Below are positions 1 through 8,177 of a stretch of DNA of 17,500 nucleotides, piece by piece (the stretch's first letter is position 1; each line of letters starts with the position of its first letter). The position numbers were made by a program, and so were the translations under genes. Origin of the DNA: Actinidia chinensis (lineage: Eukaryota > Streptophyta > Magnoliopsida > Ericales > Actinidiaceae); the NCBI GenBank assembly GCA_009663005.1, contig VIGQ01001926.1:1-17500 (forward strand), written 5' to 3'. The notes below the pieces were generated by a model. It did no database searches, was not told the DNA's origin, and saw only the letters and a program-made list of their open reading frames with translations.

Positions 1-176
1 TCAAAACCATAGGGATTTGTGCTGCATTTGTGTCACACAAGATGGTTTTCACACCTGATGGGTGTGTTATAAAATCTCATGAATTGAACCTCTTATTGTG
101 CACAATCAAAATTAAAGCAATTGAGATAAGGTAAAGATTGGAAAAATTAAGATCTGAAACATTCAATAACAAATTA

Positions 177-492
177 CGCTCCATTTGGATACATGGATTT
201 CAAATCAAGAGATTTAAGGTTTAATTCAACAAAAAATAGAAGATGTTTAACTATAGGTGGATTGTGAAACTAGAGTGGAAAGTAGATTAGAGGTAGAAGA
301 GATGCATATTTTATAAAATTATAAGCTTGCGTGAAGCATTTCAAATCTCTCCTATTAATTAGTCATTTGAAATTCAATATAATAAAGCTCTCAAACTTAA
401 TTTTTTGAATCCCTTTGTCTACTACTAAGCTATTTTCATTGAATAAATATGTGAAATTCCTTGATTTAAAATCCATGTATCCAAATAGAGCC
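177..492. mobile_element. Tourist-like (PIF/Harbinger) MITE, 316 bp
   Basis: Seen: terminal inverted repeats of about 35 bp. The left end reads CGCTCCATTTGGATACATGG and the reverse complement of the right end reads GGCTCTATTTGGATACATGG; similarity continues inward through ATTTCAAATCAAG / ATTTTAAATCAAG. The element is flanked by TTA on both sides (174-176 and 493-495). There is no coding capacity inside. Known: TTA/TAA target duplications with GG-type TIRs and a length of a few hundred bases are typical of Tourist MITEs mobilised by PIF/Harbinger transposases. It lies upstream of the ABC1K exons, either in an intron or in 5' flanking DNA of that locus. Confidence 0.8.
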
Positions 493-992
493 TTAATTGA
501 GAGGGATTGAGAAATCAAAAACTGAAGCTGTTATTAGGGGCCTAGGGACATACCATTAAAAAGAGGAACAAAAAAATGGGGTTCTCCCCTTTACCTACTA
601 GTATAAATAACATGGAGACAAAGAAAAGAAAAAGAAAAGAATGTGCACTGTCGACGTTTACTTTTAGGTGAGGAATAAGGTGTTAGAATCTAGAGGGGCC
701 ATTTTATCTCTCATTGCTCGCGGATTTGATATAGTTTGGAATTTGGGCTTCTATTGGTCTACCTTAATGTACGATTTTTTGGTTGGTCGTGATGAAGAAG
801 TTGTTCCCTATCGTGCTCGCCAGCTCAGGAATCTCTTGTGCGATTTGGGTCCATCCTTCATCAAAGCTGGGCAGGTTTGTCAACATTCTGCCTTCTTGAG
901 ATTTTCATTACTCTTTGGCTCCGTATGGTTTTCTAGAATGTAATGAAGACACTAATGAGTTTGGAACGGAATGAGGTAGGAATAATCATCAT

Positions 993-1302
993 TTCCATTG
1001 TTTGGTTATGTATAGTAATCGGTTACAATAATGAAAGTATTTGATACACTAGAATAATGGCGGGTGGCGAGTGGTCGCGGGCAAATACGGTGGTGTTTGA
1101 TGGTGGGTGGGCACTTTGATTGTGAAAGTGATAAAGAATGAAATTGTTACCCCTTTCATAAATTAGGGAATCGCTATTCTTTAAAATGGAGGAATGATCA
1201 TTGGAATGTTCATTCTCGTATTTTTGGTGAACCAAACGTTTTGAAAGAAAAATGAACATTCCTATAGAATTATTATTCAACTCAAACGAACCAAACAGAG
1301 CC
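993..1302. mobile_element. probable second MITE in ABC1K intron 1
   Basis: The right end, read on the minus strand, begins GGCTCTGTTTGGTTCGTTTG, a start seen in many Tourist/hAT-like plant MITEs. The left end has the similar TCCATTGTTTGGTTATG in inverted orientation. The interior holds repeated GAATGTTCATT / ATGAACATTCC words in opposite orientation. No clear target duplication could be fixed, so the family and exact borders are uncertain. It lies directly downstream of the first ABC1K exon, inside its long intron. Confidence 0.45.
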
Positions 1303-1540
1303 TTTATTCTTGTTTGATGCCTACACATTTCTTTTCTGTTTCTAAAGCCGACTGGTTTAAAACCTAGATCAGACTGGAACATCCGACTTCAAGAACCATC
1401 AAATCAATTCTTTTGGCTTCCTTTAGTTCATCAAGTCCTAGAAGATTTGAGTTACGCCACAATCTACCAAACAAAATTATTGGCAAAAGATTTTTAGGCC
1501 AAACACTTAGGTTAGTTGTTTATTTTATAGCTAAGAAGCA

Positions 1541-1596
1541 CGGACACGGACACGGACACGGACACGGACACGGACACGGACACGGACACGGACACG
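1541..1596 (+). repeat. (CGGACA)n hexamer array, about 9 units
   Basis: Perfect six-base tandem array at the left subterminal end of the hAT-like element, followed by imperfect units to about 1650. Its reverse complement (GTGTCC words) is scattered near the right end, so the array is probably an expanded transposase-binding repeat and not an unrelated microsatellite. Confidence 0.9.
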
Positions 1597-1625
1597 AGAC
1601 ACGGACACACAATTTTCCAAAAATG

Positions 1626-1652
<27 letters not shown>

Positions 1653-1684
<32 letters not shown>
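1653..1684. repeat. (AT)16 microsatellite
   Basis: Uninterrupted AT dinucleotides directly after the last GGACAC unit of the left subterminal region of the hAT-like element. Likely length-polymorphic. Confidence 0.95.
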
Positions 1685-1693
<9 letters not shown>

Positions 1694-1831
1694 GGGTAGT
1701 TAAATAAGTGCAAGATAAATAAAAAAAAACATGAATGTCTTCTATAATTAAAGTATTAACATATCATAAAACTAAAATTTAAAATGTTATCAAATTCACC
1801 ATCTAAACACAAAGTGCAAAATATTATTTCT

Positions 1832-1870
<39 letters not shown>

Positions 1871-1946
1871 TATAAAAATATAAAAGTGTCATTACAATCT
1901 TCCAACTAGGCAAGCATCTATACAAAATTATAAAGTTTTAAAATTT

Positions 1947-1980
<34 letters not shown>

Positions 1981-2015
1981 AATTACATTCATTTTTCTAT
2001 TTTTTTTAAAATAAT

Positions 2016-2049
<34 letters not shown>

Positions 2050-2126
2050 TTATCTAATTTTTTATCAATATTTTTTAAAAAAATTATTCAACGAAAATGA
2101 GTTATGTATCAATTTTCAAAACATAT

Positions 2127-2162
<36 letters not shown>

Positions 2163-2382
2163 AATATTAATATTATTTTAAAAAAATTATTGGGTAAATA
2201 AGTTATATTTATTAGAAATTTCAAGGGTGCTACAGACCCCAAAACGATACGTGTGTCCCCCCACCCCCCCGCCGTGTCCTCTAGCATGTCCAAAATAGGA
2301 CAACGCGTGCCCGCCGTGTCCCTGCCGTGTCCAAAATGGGACACGCGTGTCCCCCCCGCCGTGTCCCTGCCGTGTCCGAAGT

Positions 2383-2417
<35 letters not shown>

Positions 2418-2521
2418 GAGTGTCCGACACGTGCATATGCGTCCCATTTGGTCAGTGTCCGTGGACGTGTTCCGACACAGACGTTGCCTCCGAGGAATGT
2501 CTGTGCTTCCTAGTTTTATAG

Positions 2522-2784
2522 TATTCTTAATTCCTTATCCTCCCCTTCCTAATGGTTAAATAAAAATAAAAAGTTAGAAGAACCATGCAAGTCTCTTTCT
2601 TTTGTGATATGCATTCAGGACATAGGCTCGCTCCCTCATTAGCTTGAACTTTTTGACTTGTAAGTTTTGGCTTTCCAATTAAAGCTCAAAAGTCTTGCTA
2701 AATAAGCTGCAGATGTGCCTTTTAGGAAGTTGATTTCCACTTAGTTTGACTTTTTGCCCCTTTTTAAAAAAAAAAATGAAACAG
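2522..2784. other. remaining ABC1K intron 1 sequence
   Basis: Ordinary AT/T-rich intron sequence between the hAT-like element and the acceptor AAACAG before exon 2785-2872. Intron 1 runs from 875 to 2784; without the two inserted elements it would be only about 600 bp. Confidence 0.55.
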
Positions 2785-3131
2785 GTTTGTAAACAGACCC
2801 GATATTATTAGAGAAGATTATATGAATGAACTTTGCATCCTTCAAGATGATGTTCCTCCTTTCTCGAACCAGGTACTATACTAAAATGTGTAACTAATGA
2901 TATATTTAATGAGCCATTTTTCTTGCTATGCTGGAATAGAACTCCTTTTCTTTAAGCAGTGAGTGCTTAACAATTGTTTAGGTTGCCTTCAACATTATAG
3001 AAGAGGAATTGGGTCAACCCCTTGAAGCTATTTTCGGCAAAATTTCCTCCAAAACTATAGTGGCTGCCAGTCTGGGTCAAGTTTACCGTGCAACTTTGCG
3101 TGAATCAGGGGAGGACGTTACTATTAAGGTT

Positions 3132-3400
3132 GTAACAAGTTCATCTGGTAAAGTCCTTAATTGTTTTATCGTTTAATATTGGCATTTATCACTTCTCAAC
3201 AGGTTGCTTGTTCAATATGCTAAATGATGGTGTTCTTCATGGCTGAAATGATTAAATTGGTTAATCTCCCTCCGGGCATTCTAGATTAAGTTGCGTGCAT
3301 TGGTGTCTTCAGATGTGTTGGACATGATGCTTTCTATTGTATTATACTAAGCCATTGAGGATCATATATAAGATCATATATAAAATCATCCATCTCATAC
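3132..3400. other. unassigned DNA after the last recognisable ABC1K exon
   Basis: No further ABC1K exon is recognisable, although the expected continuation of the kinase after the VTIK lysine was looked for in all frames. A short direct repeat of ATATAAGATC/ATATAAAATC occurs around 3363-3390. Nothing else supportable is seen. Confidence 0.5.
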
Positions 3401-4019
3401 GAAATAGTTGTAAATATGGAACTGATATTTGTGGTGGTATCCATTTTTTGCGCTTGTGACCATGAGTGACTTGGGTACCAAAGTGCAATAAATAAATAAT
3501 AATAGTAAAGACGTTGATTATGTGTTTCGGCTTATAGCCTATGGTCCATCGGGCACATGACAGCATATTTTACTATGAAGTTTATAAGTCATTCAAATAT
3601 CTCTCACCTCTCACCCCCCACAACCCAGTAATCCCCCATAAATATACCTAACTCTTGTATAGGCCAACACTACATACAAGAAGCTTCCTCTATGTTCCTC
3701 ATCGCGTACTTGACACTCTAGAGCTATGACATTTCTCTCTTATCCCTCGGTAGTTTGAAACTTAGTAATGAGGCTCCTACTTATAGTTGAAGTTCCAAGG
3801 ACCTAAATTGCAAATAGAGAAACTTTAGGGTGTCGATCAATATTTAAACAAACCTAATCTTCAACTAATTCGATCGGAGCGTAGATTTGCTTGGGATTTT
3901 TGTTGGTTTTGTGCTTCCAACCCGACATTTATTGAGTCAATAAGAATCTCATTTGAAAGTCATTATTATTGGCTCATGTGAGGCACTTTCCAATACTTCT
4001 CCACCTAGGCCAACATATG
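3400..4019 (-). repeat. possible decayed LTR, minus strand
   Basis: Read on the minus strand, the stretch starts near TGTTGGCCTAGGTGGAG and contains words reminiscent of plant LTRs, such as GTATGTAGTGTTGGCCTATA, GCCCGATGGACCATAGGC and CCGAAACACATAATC, ending in a T-rich stretch. No target duplication, partner LTR or primer binding site was found. The call rests on general resemblance to plant copia-type LTRs and is weak. It could equally be diverged intron or intergenic DNA. Confidence 0.3.
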
Positions 4020-4440
4020 AGCCAAGTTTCTTAAATTAGAATTTTTTTCTTGGCATTTTTGCGTGATCTCTAAGGGACACATCTACTACTAACAACAGTC
4101 ACTTGAACTTGGCTACCAAAATGGGCTAGAACCTGCCTACGGAGAATCCAGTACCTCATATACGATGAAGTCCATTCCAGTAGTCAAGTTCTAGCATTGC
4201 TTGGACTTGATTGGTATTAGTAGTACTTGACTGTGACTTCTAAAAAAAAAAAGGGGGCCAAAAAGTTTTGCAAAGGCGGCGAGAATTTTTTTTGATTTGA
4301 GAGGAGTTCCTCATATTATGCGCAAGGTTGGAAAATTGTATGATGGTGTTTCACATGAGCCAATTTGATGACTTTCAATGGGATTCTTGTTGGCCTCAAT
4401 CAATGGTGGGGCTGTTTGGTGACACCAGACAACCATAAAT
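4020..4440. other. unassigned intergenic DNA
   Basis: No gene or element is recognised. There is a short imperfect inverted pair (GGCTCATGTG near 3972 and CATATGAGCC near 4014) at its left edge and a homopolymer A/G run near 4242. It lies just outside the 3' boundary of the minus-strand LTR that follows. Confidence 0.5.
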
Positions 4441-5049
4441 TGAGCCTTAACGATTATCGATAACAAAAATAAGGCTCAACGTACAAGAATTGTTAGAATG
4501 GGAGGGGAAAGTTATGACTCCGCCAGAACAAAGAGGAAGGGGAAGGGAGAAGCTCGGCGTCCCCGAATCAAAGTTGGAAGAACAGAAAAACCATCGTTGT
4601 CTCTTATTTCATAATCATAATCTGGCATATTCCAATCGTACAAAAAAAACCCTTAAATAGAATCAAAAACTATCCTATTTGATAACTATAACATCTATAT
4701 TCATAAATCCACAGGACTTAGTTTTGAATCCAAAATCTATCTCTCCCCTCGCTATCTAATACTCAATCCTTTGAAGTTGATCTAACGGTTCAGATGTTAA
4801 ACCTTAAATTATTTTTTCTTCCTCCCCCGCCCAAAATATCACTTTCCTTCTCTCTCCTCCATCACTTTTACTTTCCTCTCTCCATCATACCTCTCACTCT
4901 TCTCTCCTCCTTCAACTTTCCCACTTCAACCATTTTATTTTATTTTTAATACAACTTTATTTATTTATTATTTTTTTTTATTTTTGAATGTTTATATAAA
5001 AAATTTTTTTTGTTAAAATTATAACCCTTTAGTTTATTTTTATACCGAC

Positions 5050-5248
5050 CTTTAATTATTTTTTTAATTTTTAACTTTCACTTTCTGAATTTTTATACTA
5101 AAAATAAATTATGATAAAATTTTATAATTGTTCTTTTTACCTCCCACCTTATGTTTTTATAAAAGAAAAAAAATAGAATCAAAGATTTTTTTAATATTTT
5201 TTTTAATTTTCGATGGATTTGATAGTTATTGGTATTTGTTATTTGGTC

Positions 5249-5279
<31 letters not shown>

Positions 5280-5625
5280 ATATAACAAAAAATTATAAAA
5301 AAATATATAATTTTTTTGGGAGTAGAATATGATTAGAAGTTATGTTTTTATGTAATATTGACTTTACTACTGATACGTTAAAAGTTATATTTTTCTTATG
5401 TGTTTTTTTGATAAATCAAACTAGAAAAATATATGATCAATTTTTAAGGATAGTCTCAAATAACAAATAACATATAACTAATCAATCCTTTAAATTTTAA
5501 AAAAATATTAAATTTTGATCCATATTTTTTTTTCTTTTCTAAACCTAATATGAGAGTAAAAAGGTTATAATTTTTTATTATAATTTTTTTATATAAAAAT
5601 TAGGAAGTGAAAGTAAAAAGAAAAA
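5050..5625. repeat. imperfect internal inverted repeat of the Helitron
   Basis: TTTTTAACTTTCACTTTCTG with the following ATTTTTATAC (about 5065-5098) is the approximate reverse complement of ATATAAAAATTAGGAAGTG with the following AAAGTAAAAAG (about 5590-5621). Flanking words AAAATTATAACCC (about 5017) and GGGTTATAAAAATTTT (about 5659) pair in the same way. The two arms could fold the central AT-rich region into a long hairpin. A third related copy of the right arm begins near 5687. Confidence 0.5.
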
Positions 5626-5699
5626 AAAATCAAGGAGTATTAAAAGAAAAAGAATAAAGGGTTATAAAAATTTTATCTTATTTTTTTTAATATAAAAAT

Positions 5700-5810
5700 G
5701 TCAGAGATGAAAGTAAAAAAAAGAATCGAAGGGGTATTAAAAAAAAGAATAAAGGGATATTAAAAAAAAGAATAAAGATATTAAAAAAGAATAAAAGGAT
5801 TGAATGGCAA
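5700..5810 (+). repeat. purine-rich degenerate tandem repeat
   Basis: The words AAAAAAAAGAATAAAG and GATATTAAAAAA recur four to five times with variable A-run lengths near the right end of the Helitron. Probably replication slippage in an A-rich tract. Confidence 0.65.
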
Positions 5811-6075
5811 AATTGTAAGGTTTGAGAAAAGAATTGCGGTAAAAGTTGAAATTAAAAAAAAAACTTCATATCGAGGGGTGAGTTGTCAGGGGGTGGGAAA
5901 AACAGTTCTCTTCCTGTTAGTTTTAGAAAATAGTTAATTTAGATTAAATTTACTTTTTTGAGAAAGTAACACAGACTTACCTTATTTTGTGATTTTTTTT
6001 ATTTTTATTATTTATTCTTTACGATAAAGAATCATCAAAAAATCAATGAGATAATTTTTTTTTATTTTTTGTGTA

Positions 6076-6089
6076 GTGCCCTTTGGCAC
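6076..6089 (+). other. Helitron 3' terminal hairpin
   Basis: Perfect 5-bp stem GTGCC/GGCAC with a CTTT loop, ending 16 bases before the terminal CTAG. In Helitron rolling-circle transposition this hairpin acts as the terminator of strand transfer. Confidence 0.85.
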
Positions 6090-6199
6090 GGGTATTGAAA
6101 AAAAACTAGTTTAAAACAATAAACTCCTAACATACTAAAACTCCTAATTAAATAAAATTTTATTTGATAACTTACTTAAATTTAAAATAAGACTCCTAA

Positions 6200-6236
<37 letters not shown>

Positions 6237-6317
6237 GTAAAATAAAATATAATTATAAAATTAAAAATACAAGAATTTAACAAATAAATAAATTAAATAC
6301 AATTTTATCCCGCATCA

Positions 6318-6848
6318 TGTGGCAAACCAACAACCCATTTTTTAGCGATTCCCCGCTTTGGCCGAATTAGTTAAAGATTGGGTTTGTGTAAATTATAGAT
6401 TAACCCACTAAAGTTTCCTCTATTTTTCGTTTAGGTCCGTAACACTTTAATTATAAATAAGGGTCCCATTTCTCAGTTTCAAACTACCAAGAGATGGAGA
6501 TAAATCTTATAGCCATAGAGAGAAAGTCCCCGATGAGGATTTAGAACAGCACTTCTTGTATAGTACAGGATATACAAAAATTAGGATAATTCCTGGTGTA
6601 TTGGGTTGGGGTGTGGGAGGTATTTTTGTCTTGTAAAGTTTTCCCTCCATAATGAAATATTTTTTTCCTCTTTCCATTGGAACGTATGCTATAAGGCAAT
6701 GATGTAAATTGTTGTGTCTTTTTGAGTACTCTCTTTTTGTTTCTGATTTTTTTCTTTCTTTTCTTGCTAGTTGGTGCCTGAATCTCAACATTTCTTCATA
6801 TTTTTTCGGTCCCATTTGGCTTCAAAGCACATTTTTTTTTTTTAACCG
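6318..6848. other. unassigned DNA between the LTR and the PEX10 remnant
   Basis: No convincing exon, TIR or LTR is seen. The stretch includes a T-rich tract with a possible acceptor (TTGCTAG at about 6764-6770), but the sequence following it does not resemble the N-terminal part of PEX10 or any family I recognise. Confidence 0.5.
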
Positions 6849-6941
6849 TAGAAACTGTGGATGGATCACATTCTCAAAACTTACTGCGTGCTGTCTTAGT
6901 GTTTTGTAAGATAAACTTTTGGGACAAATACGTTTATGTAA

Positions 6942-6998
6942 TTGACAACAGGTTCGGGGAAGCAAACACTTGGGGAAGAATATTGTGACTTCACTCAG
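6942..6998 (+). pseudogene. PEX10: best-preserved PEX10 exon segment
   Basis: In-frame LTTGSGKQTLGEEYCDFTQ ends exactly at CAG before the donor GTATAT. It joins in phase 0 to GTT GCT GGA CCA of the next exon at 7558, which is preceded by TTTTACAG. This conserved junction is the firmest evidence for the family call. The 30 bases upstream carry an in-frame TGA and a changed reading frame. Confidence 0.85.
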
Positions 6999-7001
6999 GT
7001 A

Positions 7002-7557
7002 TATAGCTTTTTTACTTAGTATCATTCCTTTCTTGGGTGGTCTTCAATTAATTTGTTTTGGATAGTGTAAATACTTTCTGAGGAAAAGGTCTTACTTCGT
7101 TACTTTCAGCAGCATATATTGTGATATGTTATTGTTAGATTACCAATTGGTCCCCCAAAGTTTAAGTTATTAGAAAATGGGCCTGGCAATATATACAGCT
7201 ATCCCACACCTTCCCTCACTTGCAAGCCATCTCGTACATGGAGATACAAATAATTCATGCATAGAAGAAATGAATTATAAAGGAGAAGTAGAATGCAAAT
7301 GGGAAACATTGAATTGAGTGACTTGTACACAAGATCTCAAGAAATCAAAGTGGTTAGGAAATGGACCAACATTTATATCAAGCTATCCAACATTTATCAG
7401 TGTCATCATCAGACAACCCACCCCCAAAAAAACCTTTACCTTGCCATATCCTCTCGAGTATATTATCATGACAGGATATGATTGTTCGGCTACTGTTATT
7501 AGGAAAAATGTACGCATGTAATTTGTTTCTTCTCTTTTCCTTTGTTTGATTTTACAG
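7002..7557. other. PEX10 intron with a repeat-like segment
   Basis: Intron between the first two recognisable PEX10 exons. About 7133-7215 (TGTTAGATTACCAATTGG, CCCAAAGTTTAAG, ATGGGCC) resembles a repeat often found in plant introns and 3' flanks, but no borders or target duplication can be set. The rest is unremarkable. Confidence 0.4.
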
Positions 7558-8146
7558 GTTGCTGGACCATATGGACTTCCTCCAACTCCTGCAAGATGTA
7601 CTTCCATCATTGTCTCCCATACTGCAGTTCTTACATTGCAGAAAGAATTATGTTTAATTGCATCTTTCTAGAATATTCTTTTCAAGTGCTTCTGTTTTTC
7701 ATCGTAGTTTATAGCGTTCCGTCAACTCTGCTTCATTAGATTTGTTATTTTCTCATCTATTTCTAGAGTTGCTTCCAGTGGGGCATTACCCTCGCTGATT
7801 CACTGCCTGATGTGACCTAATGGCAACAATGCTTCAGAGATAATCGAGTTCAATCATCTGCAGTTTGTTGAACTCCTTGTGTTCCTCTGCATCAGGTGTA
7901 TATGGTATCACTTTGTCCCGAGGTGGAAACAAAGAATTATTGGATTATGGTTATCTGCAGTTCGGACATTGCCCTCGGTAAGCATTTATTTTTACATATG
8001 TTGCTCACTTCCACTTCCTGCAAAAAAAAAACAAAAAAACTTCCGCTTCCCCCTAAGAAGTTGAATTGAGAATTTATACTTCCTAAATTATGAGAATCAT
8101 CTGTATCTTACTTGGCATGGTTTTAAAGCTCATTTGTGGCTTCCAA

Positions 8147-8172
<26 letters not shown>
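8147..8172. repeat. (CT)13 microsatellite
   Basis: Uninterrupted CT dinucleotides in the PEX10 intron between the exons ending at 7977 and beginning at 8396. Confidence 0.95.

Positions 8173-8177
<5 letters not shown>

Larger units (their letters stand above)
1531..2513. mobile_element. non-autonomous hAT-like element, 983 bp, inside ABC1K intron 1
   Basis: Seen: the left end CTAAGAAGCACGGACA and the reverse complement of the right end CTAGGAAGCACAGACA match at 14 of 16 positions. Both are flanked by the same 8 bp, TTTTATAG (1523-1530 and 2514-2521). Subterminal DNA is packed with GGACAC/GTGTCC words, direct on the left (1541-1650) and inverted on the right (2250-2500). The centre (1690-2220) is very AT-rich and non-coding. 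Known: 8-bp target duplications and dense short subterminal repeats are typical of hAT elements, where the repeats bind transposase. No transposase is present, so it would depend on an autonomous relative. The family name is an inference from the duplication length. Confidence 0.8.
668..3131 (+). pseudogene. ABC1K (ADCK/UbiB-type atypical kinase) gene fragment, three exons
   Basis: Three exons encode the N-terminal part of an ABC1 atypical kinase. Exon 668-874 (69 codons, preceded by TTTTAG, followed by GTTTGT) contains LVGRDEEVVPYRARQLRNLL and ends in the KxGQ motif KAGQ (863-874). Exon 2785-2872 carries NRPDIIREDYMNELCILQDD. Exon 2982-3131 carries EEELGQPLEAIF, the family loop AASLGQVY (3063-3086) and VTIK with the invariant lysine at 3126-3128; the donor is GTTGTA at 3129 or more likely GTAACA at 3132. 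Known: plant ABC1Ks act mostly in plastids/plastoglobules and mitochondria, in prenyl-lipid and tocopherol metabolism. From memory this resembles the plastoglobule ABC1K6 group, so no symbol is given. Odd: exon 2 supplies 7 nt before the NRPD codons where 9 are expected, giving a frameshift after KAGQ. The first (transit peptide) exon and the rest of the kinase are absent here. The 5' part could lie left of the window. Confidence 0.8.
4694..6109 (+). mobile_element. non-autonomous Helitron, 1416 bp
   Basis: Seen: the 5' end TCTATATTCATAAATC directly follows an A (4693). The 3' end is CTAG (6106-6109) directly followed by T (6110). Sixteen bases before CTAG ends a perfect hairpin GTGCC-CTTT-GGCAC (6076-6089). 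Known: Helitrons start with TC, end with CTRR preceded by a short hairpin, and insert between A and T without target duplication. The related LTR at 16604-17057 shows the empty site: ACTAAAATTTAAAATAAG there versus ACTATAACA / TTTAAAACAATAA on either side here. The interior is AT-rich with pyrimidine tracts (4815-4930) and purine-rich tandem words (5700-5810). It encodes no Rep/helicase, so it is a non-autonomous member. Confidence 0.9.
4441..6317 (-). mobile_element. LTR of a Ty3/gypsy-like family, split by a Helitron
   Basis: Minus-strand LTR. Its 5' end is TGATGCGGGATAAAATTG (from 6317 leftward) and its 3' portion (about 4441-4693) contains the purine-rich GGGAGG...CCGCC segment and the reversed polyadenylation/TATA region. 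It aligns segment by segment with the minus-strand LTR at 16604-17057, including an internal tandem duplication of about 70-80 bp containing ACTCCTAATTAAAT. Its 3' part also resembles the end of the chromovirus LTRs (9841-10291, 16001-16539). Removing 4694-6109 makes the alignment continuous. No polypurine tract or coding sequence adjoins the 6317 end and no target duplication was found, so it is probably a solo or truncated LTR. The 4441 boundary is approximate. Confidence 0.7.

Noticed and set aside
668..943. A small intact protein starting with GTG at 668
   Set aside because: The GTG follows a splice acceptor, the kinase similarity ends exactly at the KAGQ/GTTTGT donor at 874, and the rest is intron read-through. 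It is an exon, not a short gene.
1023..1382. A 119-codon minus-strand frame
   Set aside because: It lies across the probable MITE in the ABC1K intron, has no recognisable domain, and its composition fits chance translation.
1413..1703. A 96-codon + strand frame with a Gly-His repeat (GHGHGHGH...)
   Set aside because: It is the translation of the (CGGACA)n array and the (AT)n run at the left end of the hAT-like element, not a histidine-rich protein gene.
2253..2513. Proline/serine-rich frame with repeated AVSLPCPK units
   Set aside because: It is a translation of the inverted GTGTCC subterminal repeats of the hAT-like element.
3199..3260. Acceptor-like CTCAACAG followed by sequence that might be the next ABC1K exon
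   Set aside because: The following codons do not match the conserved continuation of the ABC1 domain after the catalytic lysine in any frame.
4417..4440. TGGTGACACCAG as the LTR border instead of 4441
   Set aside because: Similarity to the chromovirus LTR end (TGATGCC on the minus strand) stops near 4441; the upstream resemblance to the second minus-strand LTR is weak. The border is left as approximate.
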